A stretch of 64,000 nucleotides of DNA from contig NZ_CABUOD010000014.1 of NCBI RefSeq assembly GCF_902493135.1, positions 1 to 64,000 on the forward strand, in the 5' to 3' direction. The position numbers and the translations under genes were made by a program. Positions within the stretch are counted from its first letter, which is position 1. Each line of letters begins with the position of its first letter. The notes below the pieces were generated by a model. The model worked only from the letters and a program-made list of their open reading frames with translations, was not told where the DNA came from and ran no database searches. Positions 54,520 through 62,520 of this stretch are shown here, in pieces. This DNA comes from an uncultured Parabacteroides sp. Lineage in GTDB: Bacteria > Bacteroidota > Bacteroidia > Bacteroidales > Tannerellaceae.

Positions 54520-55089
54520 ATGAAGAAATACCTGCATATCGCGTTGATGTTGTTGTGTGTCCTCGTTGTCTCTTCCTGTAAGGATGACGACGATGATACC
54601 GAGGCTGTTGAAAGAGAGGCTTATAAGTTGGAACAGGACATTGCCTTCCAGGCAAAAGTGAATGAAACCGGTTTCGAAAGATGGAACTCGGAAGCCGGTG
54701 ACGGTTATGTTTTTGCCAAACTGATTAAGAAGGGGGATGGCGAGAAAGTTTATTTCAATAGCCGTGTCTCGGTCTATTATAAAGGTTCTTTGACAGACGG
54801 AACGGAGTTTGATGCCCGGTTGTTTGAAGACGGTACGCCCTTAAAATGCGCAGTCTATTCTGCCTATGCTAATTATGATTCGCGAACTAATCCGAATGGA
54901 TATGGTTCCGTCATATCAGGTTGGACAGTCGCTTTGCAACACATGGTTGAAGGGGATAAATATGAGGTTTGGATTCCGCAGCAGTTAGCCTATGGCGCAA
55001 GCGACAACGGCGATATCCCAGCTTATTCGACTTTGATATTCGAAATCGAACTGGTATCGGTGGATGAGCAGGCGGCGAAGCCGAGTTAA
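54520..55089 (+). CDS. FKBP-type peptidyl-prolyl isomerase lipoprotein
   Basis: 189 residues. Lipoprotein signal with lipobox VVSSC (Cys near 20), followed by an Asp-rich linker. The FKBP domain occupies about 75-185 (NSRVSVYYKGSLTDGTEFDA, GWTVALQHMVEGDKYEVWIPQQLAYG, PAYSTLIFEIELVSV) with the usual substrate-pocket residues. It would assist folding of exported proteins in the envelope. It lies directly after glyS with a 6-nt gap, so it is probably expressed with it, an arrangement I would regard as positional rather than functional. Confidence 0.9.
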   Translation: MKKYLHIALMLLCVLVVSSCKDDDDDTEAVEREAYKLEQDIAFQAKVNETGFERWNSEAGDGYVFAKLIKKGDGEKVYFNSRVSVYYKGSLTDGTEFDARLFEDGTPLKCAVYSAYANYDSRTNPNGYGSVISGWTVALQHMVEGDKYEVWIPQQLAYGASDNGDIPAYSTLIFEIELVSVDEQAAKPS

Positions 55090-55115
55090 ACGAGATCGTT
55101 ATCGAGCGATAGAAA

Positions 55116-55157
55116 CAGAAAGGGTTGTCTGCGATGTGCCGGGCAACTCTTTTTCTG
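55116..55157 (+). terminator. Terminator of the glyS-FKBP unit
   Basis: CAGAAAGGGTTG pairs with CAACTCTTTTTCTG across a 16-nt loop, with a T-run in the right arm. Confidence 0.65.
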
Positions 55158-55280
55158 TATGTAAGGTCGTGTTAAAAGTTCAACTATCTGTGAAACAAAT
55201 GACTTTTGCGAATGTTCTATCCATATATCAACTTAAGATCGATCCTATGTTTTTGCTGAATATTTTAATCAAATTGGTAA

Positions 55281-56012
55281 ATGATGAATTTAGACGAAGT
55301 TCTTGAATATAGACGTTCCGTACGGGTGTTTGATAAAAACAGGCCGGTAGATACTGCAAGGGTAAAGCATTGCTTGGAACTGGCAACATTGGCTCCCAAC
55401 AGTTCGGATATGCAGTTATGGGAATTTTACCATATAACGGACCCGGAACTGTTGGCGAAGGTCTCGAAAGATTGTCTTGGACAGAAAGCGGCCGCCACCG
55501 CTTCACAGATTGTCGTTTTTGTCGTGCGGCGTGACTGGTATAGGAAGCACGCACGTTTCGTGCTCGATTTCGAACGCGACAACATCCGCCGCTACAGTCC
55601 GAAAGAACGTCAGGACAAACGTATCAAGGACCGGGAGCTCTATTACGGCATGATAATGCCTTTCCTCTATGCCCGGTTCTTCGGGATCCTGGGGCTGTTC
55701 AGGAAGTTATTGGCTACTACCATCAGCCTTTTCCGGCCGATGATGATTGATGTATCGGAGAATGATATACGTGTGACTGCCCATAAATCTTGCGCCCTTG
55801 CCGCCCAGACGTTTATGATTGCGATGGCAAACGAGGGATATGACACCTGCCCTTTGGAAGGGCTGGACAGCCGTCGGCTGAAAAGAACATTGGGATTGCC
55901 TCATGGCGCTGAAATAAACATGGCAATCCCTTGTGGCATACGAGATGGAAATAAAGGGATCTGGGGAGAACGGTGCAGAGTCCCGTTTGATGAAGTGTAT
56001 CGCCAACTTTAA
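55281..56012 (+). CDS. Nitroreductase-family protein
   Basis: 243 residues (the adjacent ATG at 55284 is an equal alternative start). FMN-binding features are present: the opening EVLEYRRSVRVFDKNRPVD, TLAPNSSDMQLWEFYHI near residue 37-53, and a late CPLEGLDSRRLKRTLGLPHG segment. The family reduces nitro compounds, quinones or flavins in the cytosol. An unusual insert of about 60 residues in the middle (around 95-150) carries a hydrophobic stretch. The 3' end overlaps the convergent DUF417 gene by 4 nt. Substrate unknown. Confidence 0.87.
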   Translation: MMNLDEVLEYRRSVRVFDKNRPVDTARVKHCLELATLAPNSSDMQLWEFYHITDPELLAKVSKDCLGQKAAATASQIVVFVVRRDWYRKHARFVLDFERDNIRRYSPKERQDKRIKDRELYYGMIMPFLYARFFGILGLFRKLLATTISLFRPMMIDVSENDIRVTAHKSCALAAQTFMIAMANEGYDTCPLEGLDSRRLKRTLGLPHGAEINMAIPCGIRDGNKGIWGERCRVPFDEVYRQL

Positions 56013-56599
56013 TGTTTCTTCTGTTTCAATATCCTCTGTGCGCAGTCAGAAAGTACAACGATTGCCCCGGCAATGATTGCCGTGTCTTTTATCACCAGTC
56101 TGCCTGCCCCGGTCAGCAGCGGGAATCCATGTTCTCCGCTTCCCAAGTCCGGTACCCATACTTCAGGCGTCGTCACCAGGAAAGAGAGCGTTCCGATCGT
56201 CATGATAATGGCAAGTCCTGCACCTACCAGGCCGATTTTAGGGGAGAAAATCCCTAAGAACGTCAGGATACCGATCGCCATGATCAGAATGCCTAACCCG
56301 TGCGAGAAGCCGTACGTGTTGTTTTCCACATGCCACTGATGTTTGGCCTCGTTGAATTCCCCCTCTTTCAGTTTATATTCTTTATATTCGGGAGCGCTTT
56401 TCGTATAGAAGAAGCTCATAAAAGGACTGTTCGCCACAAACGGCACGATACCTTCTGCTTCATAGTTATAGAATTTCAATCCTCCGATCCATACGAAGAT
56501 GATCAGGATTGCCACGCGGATCAAGTTAATGCCCAATTTTTGAGTCGAAGCTGCAATGTTCAGGAAAGTGTAAAATAGATTACTTAATTTAGTCGTCAT
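56009..56599 (-). CDS. DUF417 (RclC/YkgB-like) membrane protein
   Basis: 196 residues, four membrane helices (about 20-38, 96-116, 120-142 and 164-185). The WIGGLKFYNYEAEGIVPFVANSPFMSFFY segment is a hallmark of the DUF417 family. In E. coli RclC, a member, contributes to resistance against reactive chlorine, which is known for that protein only; a stress role here is inference. Its 3' end overlaps the nitroreductase gene by 4 nt on the opposite strand. A candidate promoter for a small RNA, 219 nt upstream, also points this way. Confidence 0.85.
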   Translation of the reverse strand: MTTKLSNLFYTFLNIAASTQKLGINLIRVAILIIFVWIGGLKFYNYEAEGIVPFVANSPFMSFFYTKSAPEYKEYKLKEGEFNEAKHQWHVENNTYGFSHGLGILIMAIGILTFLGIFSPKIGLVGAGLAIIMTIGTLSFLVTTPEVWVPDLGSGEHGFPLLTGAGRLVIKDTAIIAGAIVVLSDCAQRILKQKKH

Positions 56600-56734
56600 G
56601 TCTTTGCTGTTTTATATGTTTGTTTTATAATGCAAATATCGGCCTATTGCGGCTTGCGGTAAATGGCAATTTTGCCGGATAACTTATCAATTTTCCCTGA
56701 TCTGGTTCTTTATCAGGAAAAGGAGACCCCTATA

Positions 56735-56811
56735 AACAATTAAAGGCTGTCTCACGACAACCCCTAACCAAACTTTGTTAACCTTAAATCTAATACTATT
56801 ATGAAAAAACC
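56735..56811 (-). ncRNA. Candidate small RNA on the minus strand
   Basis: A full promoter (TTG 56845-56847, 19 nt, TATCTTTG at 56818-56825, read on the minus strand) starts a transcript near 56811. About 50 nt later it meets a hairpin (GGTTGTC, loop GTGA, GACAGCC, at 56745-56762 reversed) followed by TTTAATTGTTT. No protein of any length is encoded. It may be an independent sRNA of about 75 nt, or read through into the DUF417 gene. Confidence 0.5.
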
Positions 56812-56817
56812 ACGATG

Positions 56818-56845
56818 CAAAGATACGGGTTTGTCCGAACTTGTC
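56818..56845 (-). promoter_or_regulatory. Promoter of the minus-strand small RNA
   Basis: Minus-strand TTG (56845-56847) and TATCTTTG (56818-56825), spaced by 19 nt: a complete consensus promoter, one of the best in the window. Confidence 0.65.
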
Positions 56846-56928
56846 AAGAGCCAAGATGCTAAATAGTGTTGTAAGAGGTATAAGAAAAATTAATTGCAGA
56901 TGAATAAGCCTTTTATTGAAAATAAAAT

Positions 56929-56936
56929 TATCTTTG
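56929..56936 (+). promoter_or_regulatory. -7 element of the structured RNA / sigma factor operon
   Basis: TATCTTTG is a perfect TAnnTTTG; a -33 box is not evident at the expected distance. Confidence 0.45.
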
Positions 56937-56942
56937 TCTGGA

Positions 56943-57126
56943 AATATAAAGAAAAACGTAGAAGCGTTTCGTATTATTCTTTGTTAGGAATCTGGTAAAT
57001 TCATTGTACAAAAAGAATAATAGGCAAAAACGCTCGCGCTCCCATAGGGCGTGGGCTATTGCTTATTTGTTGTACAAGCTTACCAGAGCTCCTAACCGGA
57101 TGAGACAATAGCTCCACGCTTTTTTA
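56943..57126 (+). ncRNA. Rod-shaped structured RNA before the ECF sigma gene
   Basis: A -7 box (TATCTTTG, 56929-56936) predicts a start near 56943. The RNA folds into a long interrupted rod: AAGCGT 56962 with ACGCTT 57116; GTTAGGA 56983 with TCCTAAC 57090; TCTGGTAA 56991 with TTACCAGA 57080; TTGTACAA 57004 with TTGTACAA 57070; AATAATAGGC 57016 with GCTATTGCTTATT 57055; ACGC 57030 with GCGT 57049. In a competing fold GCGTGGGCTATTG (57049-57061) pairs with CAATAGCTCCACGC (57106-57119), which is followed by TTTTTT and would be a terminator. It is either a stand-alone 6S-like RNA or a leader that attenuates the sigma factor operon. Confidence 0.55.
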
Positions 57127-57148
57127 CCACAAATAGAAAGAATACGAT

Positions 57149-57736
57149 ATGATGGAAGCGAAAATTGACATTGAAAAAGTCAGGAAAGGAGATCATGCTG
57201 CTTTTAAAACTTTCTTTGAATGTTTCTATCCTAAATTGATGGCGCTCGCTTGTCGTTTTGTAGATGAGCAGGTTGCCAAAGATTTGGTGCAAGAAGTCTT
57301 CACTTCCTATTGGGAACAGAAAAAGGTTATACAACCCGACAATATCCAATCTTTCCTTTTTAAATGGCTGCAAAATAGTTGCTTGAACCACATCAAACAC
57401 CAGATGGTTGTTGACGAGTACGAATCACGTGTTCGCATCGCTGAGGCGCGTATCGCTTTTTGGGGCGAGTCCACCGACTCCAACGATGTTCTTAGGTCTG
57501 TTATTAATCAGGATTTGCGGGAAATCATAGAACTCTCCGTTAATAAACTGCCTCCCAAATGCGCACAGGCTTTCCGTCTGGCCTATTTCCATGATATCAG
57601 CCATAAGGAGATAGCCGAGATTATGGGAATTTCTCCCCGTACAGTCGAAGGACATATCCGGCAAGCGCTTGCCTTCCTGCGGGAAGACTTGAAAGGCCTT
57701 TTCCTGCTTATTTTTCTGCTCTGCAACATAAATTGA
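57149..57736 (+). CDS. ECF RNA polymerase sigma factor (sigma-70 family)
   Basis: 195 residues (ATG 57149 or 57152). Region 2 covers about residues 10-75 (KTFFECFYPKLMALACRFV, then AKDLVQEVFTSYWEQ) and region 4 about 125-178 (LPPKCAQAFRLAYFHDISHKEIAEIMGISPRTVEGHIRQAL). This is the Bacteroidetes type paired with FecR anti-sigma factors that switches on SusC/SusD uptake genes when an outer-membrane receptor signals substrate. The FecR gene follows after 73 nt. It lies 22 nt past the T-run of the structured RNA, which may limit its expression. It ends in an odd hydrophobic tail (FLLIFLLCNIN). Confidence 0.93.
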   Translation: MMEAKIDIEKVRKGDHAAFKTFFECFYPKLMALACRFVDEQVAKDLVQEVFTSYWEQKKVIQPDNIQSFLFKWLQNSCLNHIKHQMVVDEYESRVRIAEARIAFWGESTDSNDVLRSVINQDLREIIELSVNKLPPKCAQAFRLAYFHDISHKEIAEIMGISPRTVEGHIRQALAFLREDLKGLFLLIFLLCNIN

Positions 57737-57809
57737 ATTTTTCTTTGTTTTTGACCACGTAGTACCTCCTGCCTCGATTGTCTTCTTTATATAAGCACAA
57801 TAGAAGAAG

Positions 57810-58787
57810 ATGGACGAACAATTACTCATACGATTCCTTACGCATACCTGTACTCCGGAAGACCTCCGCTCGGTCGACCAATGGATCGCATCCGGCAAGC
57901 CCAATGCAGACTGGCTGTTCGAAATGGAACGCATATGGAGTTTGAAGGATGAACTGCGATTCTCGGATAGGAGAGAGATAGAGGAGGCGTATAATCGTTT
58001 TACTCTTTCCCAGGGAAAGAGTAAAAATGCGAAACCGCATTTTTACATATATCCGATATTGAAATATGTGGCAGCTGTCCTCATCATCGGATTATTAGGA
58101 TTAAATCTCTATGAAATGGTTCAACCGTCCACTGTAGGCGAGAATACGGTTGAAGTACCGAAAGGACAAAGGGCATCTTTAATGCTTTCCGATGGAACAA
58201 AGATCTGGTTGAATTCCCAAAGTAAACTTATTTACCCGACTCAATTCTCTGATAAGGAAAGGAATGTCCGGCTTGAAGGGGAGGCTTTTTTCGATGTGGC
58301 CCATAAGGAACATCTTCCTTTTGTCGTGCATTCACCTTTGCTGGCAATAAAGGTGTTGGGTACGAAATTTAATGTAAAAGCTTACTTCGACGAAAAATCC
58401 GTTGTCACATTGGCTGAGGGAAAGGTTGAAGTGGAAACAAACGACCGTAAAAACAGATTGACTCTTAGACCAAACGAACAGGTTTCCTATTCGGATAGTT
58501 CCGGTTTGGCATTGGAGAAAAATATCAATACGAATACGGTTAAATTATGGATGAAGGGAGAAGGCGCTTTCATCCAATGCCGGCTTGATCATATTGTCCG
58601 TGATTTGGAACGGAAATTTGATGTGAAAATAGTTATAACGGATCATTCTTTAAGTTCTGAAGTTTTTACTTGCCGCTTTAAGGATACAGCTACAATTGAA
58701 CAGGTTTTACATTTACTGAAAGAAACCAGGAGATTGGATTATTCATTTGAAGGGGAACAAATACGGATTTTCAAACCATTAAAATAA
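57810..58787 (+). CDS. FecR-family anti-sigma factor
   Basis: 325 residues. A cytosolic N-terminal part (1-85) would hold the sigma factor; one membrane helix (about 86-104, YVAAVLIIGLLGLNLYEMV) leads to the periplasmic FecR domain (about 118-212: VEVPKGQRASLMLSDGTKIWLN, LEGEAFFDVAH, and FNVKAYFDEKSVVTLAEGKVEVE). The C-terminal 75 residues form a DUF4974/STN-like domain (CRLDHIVRDLERKFDVKIVI). It should transmit the state of the SusC-type receptor encoded next, through its N-terminal signalling domain, to the sigma factor upstream. Confidence 0.94.
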   Translation: MDEQLLIRFLTHTCTPEDLRSVDQWIASGKPNADWLFEMERIWSLKDELRFSDRREIEEAYNRFTLSQGKSKNAKPHFYIYPILKYVAAVLIIGLLGLNLYEMVQPSTVGENTVEVPKGQRASLMLSDGTKIWLNSQSKLIYPTQFSDKERNVRLEGEAFFDVAHKEHLPFVVHSPLLAIKVLGTKFNVKAYFDEKSVVTLAEGKVEVETNDRKNRLTLRPNEQVSYSDSSGLALEKNINTNTVKLWMKGEGAFIQCRLDHIVRDLERKFDVKIVITDHSLSSEVFTCRFKDTATIEQVLHLLKETRRLDYSFEGEQIRIFKPLK

Positions 58788-58819
58788 AAAGCCTATGGGA
58801 AAGGATTGATAAAAACGAA

Positions 58820-58847
58820 GGCTGAAGATAGGCCAATATCTTCAGCC
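58820..58847. promoter_or_regulatory. Perfect hairpin between fecR and susC
   Basis: GGCTGAAGATA (58820-58830), loop GGCCAA, TATCTTCAGCC (58837-58847): an 11-bp perfect stem with no T-run, so it is unlikely to be a full terminator. It could protect or process the mRNA so that susC is expressed at a different level from fecR. Confidence 0.5.
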
Positions 58848-58922
58848 GGGATTAAGCGAGTAACGCTTTAGCGAACCTAAATTTATTACTAACTAATCAT
58901 TTACAAATGTATGCATTATATT

Positions 58923-61900
58923 ATGAAAAATACGCCATGCGGTGTATATAAATCGTCATGGCTGCGAAAAAGTCTAAATATTATGAGATGTGTTATATTA
59001 TTCATACTATTGGGAACCTTACAGTCTTTTGCTAATTTAAGCTATTCACAGTCGGTGAAATTGTCATTGAATATGGAAAATACGACCGTACAGGAGGTTC
59101 TCGCTACTATTGAACAAAAAAGCGGTTTCTATTTCACGTATAATTTGGAACAGGTAAAAGTAACTCGTAAGGTTACTGTCAACTTTAAGGATAAGACAGT
59201 TCCCGAAGTATTGGATGAACTATTTGCCAAAGAGAATATCCATTATGTGATAAACGACAAGCATATTGCCTTATATAAAGGAAACGAAAGGCAAGTTGCT
59301 TTACAAGCAAAGAAAGATATAAAAGGTGTGGTAACGGATAAAAACGGAGAACCGATCCCCGGCGCCAATATCATTGAGAAAGGAAATCCTACCAATGGAA
59401 CTATTACCGACGTCGATGGAAATTACACTTTGTCCGTATCCGGAAATTCCGTGTTGGTAGCTTCTTACATAGGATATAATAGAATTGAAATTCAGGTTAA
59501 GGACCGTTCTGTGGTCGATATTACATTATCGGAGGATACGCAAGCATTGGAAGAGGTTGTTGTCGTGGGTTATAGTACCCAGAAGAAAGTAAACCTGACC
59601 GGCTCGGTCTCCACTGTTAATTTCGAATCGATGTCATCGAGACCCGTTACCGATGCCTCTCAAGCTCTTAGCGGTGCTTCACCCGGCCTTCAGATCATGC
59701 AAAGTTCCGGGCAACCTAATGCAGAGAGTTTTTCCTATAACATTCGCGGTGTCGGGACATTGAATTCTTCCAGTCCTCTTATTCTTGTTGATGGAATGGA
59801 ACAAAGCATCAGTATGGTCAATCCTTCTGATATAGCCAATGTCTCCATCCTTAAAGATGCCGCTTCTTGCGCCATATATGGAAATCGTGGTGCTAACGGT
59901 GTTATCCTTATCACGACCAAAAACGGTACGGAAGGTAAAATTAGTGTGACGTATGATGGTACAGTCTCCTATAATGAACCTTTCAAAATTGTTCATACAA
60001 TTTCGGATTATGTACAGTATATGAAACTGATGAATGAATCATCTAATAACTTGGGAAACTCCGATATGTTTTCTCAGAGTTCTATTGATCTTTGGGAAGC
60101 CGCTAAGGCTGATCCTAACGGGATTTCCGCTTCGGGTTATCCGAACTATGTCGCTTATCCCAATACAGACTGGTGGGATGAGATTTATACGAAGCAATGG
60201 ATGCAGAAACATACGATTTCACTCAATGGCAAGGAGAAGAAAACAGGTTATTCAATGAGTTTTTCCTATATAGATAATCCGGGTATCATGAAGAATACGG
60301 GATATAACCGCTATATGGGGCGTGTGAACTTGTACTCTGACATTACCGACTGGTTGCGGGTGGGAACTCGTACATCGGGCAATGTTACCGATCGGGAGAT
60401 GAGTCTTACCAGCTATAGTGGGAACGGTTATATCAATTCGATGAATACGGAGAAAATGGTTCCTTGTGTATATCCGTATTATGAAGGGAAATATGGTGCG
60501 CCGGAAGGTCCGGAGGAAGATCCGCAGTCTCATAATATACTTTGGGACAACGTGCTGAATGGGTTTGACAAATATTCGCAACTTTATACGGAGTGGTATG
60601 CCCAAGTCAAGTTTCTGAAGTATTTTACATATAACTTTGATTTTTACTATCAGGATCTTCGCCGGGAGCGAAAAGTATCGGACGCTTCCGTCGGGAAGTT
60701 CAGTTTTTCTAAAGGTGCTTATTCAACAGGAGCCGATGACCCGTCGACTCTTTATACTCGTATGTATTATACGAGGACGAATCGCACGAAGTTGAATCAT
60801 TTACTTAATTATAACCAGTCTTTTGGCGTTCACGATGTGTCGGCTATGATTGGCTATGAGGAAGAAACGTATGATTATAGGGAGACGAACGTGAGTAAAT
60901 TAGGACTTACGGATGCCGCTGTAAATGACCTTGATGCCGCAACAACACCTTACTCGACGGCTGGTTACGGGACTGAATATGCTGCCCGCTCGGTGTTCGG
61001 ACGTGCCAATTATGCTTATAAGAGCCGGTATTTGCTTGAGTTTAACTTGCGCTATGATGGTTCGTCGAGATTTGCTCCCGATTATCGTTGGGGCGCTTTC
61101 CCTTCTTTCTCGGCCGGTTGGCGTATGAATGAAGAGTCGTGGCTTAAACCGGTACAGTGGCTGACAAACTTAAAGCTTCGTGCTTCTTGGGGTAAACTGG
61201 GCAACAATGCAATCGGCAACTATGATTGGCAGTCTGTCTATTCGGCGGCAAATTATTCTACCGGTCAAGCTTTGACAAGTGGTATCGCCATCACTTCTAT
61301 AGCCAATGCCGCTCTTACTTGGGAAGAGACAGCCGTTACCAATGCCGGTCTTGATTTTGGTTTCTTTGATAATAAATTGAACGGTAATATTGATGTTTAT
61401 AATAAGTTGACGACCGGAATTCTGTACACTCCTGATATGTATATGGTAATGGGAAATGCGACTGCTCCGAAAGAAAATATTGCGGAAGTTACGAACAGAG
61501 GGGTTGAACTGGAGCTTGGATGGAGAGATAATATCGGCAAGGATTTCAGCTATAGCATTAAAGGCCAGTTCTCTTTTAATAAAAACTTTGTCAGCAAATA
61601 TAAAGGTAAATTGGAAAGGGGATGGAATAAGGAACATACGGAATATTCCACCAATATAGGAGATGTTTCTACCGGTAGTACTACGAGAGTCATCGAAGGA
61701 CGTCAGATTAATGAGTTTTATCTTCCTAATGTGTATAGCGGAAACGGCTCGTATTTCAATGCCGACGGTACGGTCAATATAAATGGCGGACCTAAAGATG
61801 GCATGATCCGTACGGAAAACGATATGCAATGGCTTCAGGCCATGCAAGCGGCAGGTTATACTTTCCAACCTTATAATAATATTGCTAAAAATGCACTTTG

Positions 61901-62489
61901 GTATGGCGAGTATATTTATGCGGATGCGAATGGGGATGGGATTTATGGCAATTCATATGATTCGGAATTTCAAGGAACTTCGACCACTCCTAAATATAAT
62001 TTCGGTCTCCAGGCCAGTGCAAACTGGAAAGATTTCGATCTCTCTATGACCTGGGGCGGATCTGCCGGATTTAGCATTTACTACTATGGCAAGGCAAGGA
62101 ATTCGAGTGAAACGACTTATGGCTACGCGATTCCGGATGCGGTAGCGGATGACCATTATTTCTATGATCCTGAAAATCCTTCGGATCCGAGAACCAATCT
62201 GTCTTCAAAACAACCTCGTTTGGTCAATGTGTCGGGGGCTCAGAGTTCGGCAAGTTCTTCGCTTCATCTGGAGAAAGGGAATTTCATTAAACTTAGAAAT
62301 TTGACTTTAGGATATACAATGCCTAAAAGTATTTCTAAAAAGTTCTATGTTGAAAGGCTTCGCGTATATGCTTCGGGGGAGAATCTGTTTGCGATTACCG
62401 GCTTCTCCGGTATGGACCCGGAAATGCGTGTTAGCATGGGATATTCTACCATGCGTCAGTATGCCTTCGGTATTAATCTAACATTTTAA
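58923..62489 (+). CDS. SusC/RagA-family TonB-linked outer-membrane transporter with signalling domain
   Basis: About 1188 residues; ATG 58923 (MKNTPCGVYKSS) is chosen over ATG 58911 because it matches the usual start of the family. A signal peptide (to about 43, ending SYSQ) is followed by an STN signalling domain (about 50-115, MENTTVQEVLATIEQKSGFYF), a carboxypeptidase-like repeat (about 138-215, KGVVTDKNGEPIPGANI), the TonB-box/plug start (EEVVVVGYSTQKK), the plug with its VLKDAASCAIYGNRGANGVI-like segment, and the barrel ending GINLTF. The STN domain shows it both imports and signals to FecR/sigma. It forms a lidded pair with SusD. The imported ligand cannot be named. Confidence 0.95.
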   Translation: MKNTPCGVYKSSWLRKSLNIMRCVILFILLGTLQSFANLSYSQSVKLSLNMENTTVQEVLATIEQKSGFYFTYNLEQVKVTRKVTVNFKDKTVPEVLDELFAKENIHYVINDKHIALYKGNERQVALQAKKDIKGVVTDKNGEPIPGANIIEKGNPTNGTITDVDGNYTLSVSGNSVLVASYIGYNRIEIQVKDRSVVDITLSEDTQALEEVVVVGYSTQKKVNLTGSVSTVNFESMSSRPVTDASQALSGASPGLQIMQSSGQPNAESFSYNIRGVGTLNSSSPLILVDGMEQSISMVNPSDIANVSILKDAASCAIYGNRGANGVILITTKNGTEGKISVTYDGTVSYNEPFKIVHTISDYVQYMKLMNESSNNLGNSDMFSQSSIDLWEAAKADPNGISASGYPNYVAYPNTDWWDEIYTKQWMQKHTISLNGKEKKTGYSMSFSYIDNPGIMKNTGYNRYMGRVNLYSDITDWLRVGTRTSGNVTDREMSLTSYSGNGYINSMNTEKMVPCVYPYYEGKYGAPEGPEEDPQSHNILWDNVLNGFDKYSQLYTEWYAQVKFLKYFTYNFDFYYQDLRRERKVSDASVGKFSFSKGAYSTGADDPSTLYTRMYYTRTNRTKLNHLLNYNQSFGVHDVSAMIGYEEETYDYRETNVSKLGLTDAAVNDLDAATTPYSTAGYGTEYAARSVFGRANYAYKSRYLLEFNLRYDGSSRFAPDYRWGAFPSFSAGWRMNEESWLKPVQWLTNLKLRASWGKLGNNAIGNYDWQSVYSAANYSTGQALTSGIAITSIANAALTWEETAVTNAGLDFGFFDNKLNGNIDVYNKLTTGILYTPDMYMVMGNATAPKENIAEVTNRGVELELGWRDNIGKDFSYSIKGQFSFNKNFVSKYKGKLERGWNKEHTEYSTNIGDVSTGSTTRVIEGRQINEFYLPNVYSGNGSYFNADGTVNINGGPKDGMIRTENDMQWLQAMQAAGYTFQPYNNIAKNALWYGEYIYADANGDGIYGNSYDSEFQGTSTTPKYNFGLQASANWKDFDLSMTWGGSAGFSIYYYGKARNSSETTYGYAIPDAVADDHYFYDPENPSDPRTNLSSKQPRLVNVSGAQSSASSSLHLEKGNFIKLRNLTLGYTMPKSISKKFYVERLRVYASGENLFAITGFSGMDPEMRVSMGYSTMRQYAFGINLTF

Positions 62490-62520
62490 TTATTTTGGAA
62501 ACAGCTAATATATTGAGAAT

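Noticed and set aside
55064..55306. An 80-residue gene after the FKBP gene
   Set aside because: It starts inside the FKBP frame, crosses a terminator hairpin and has no recognisable features.
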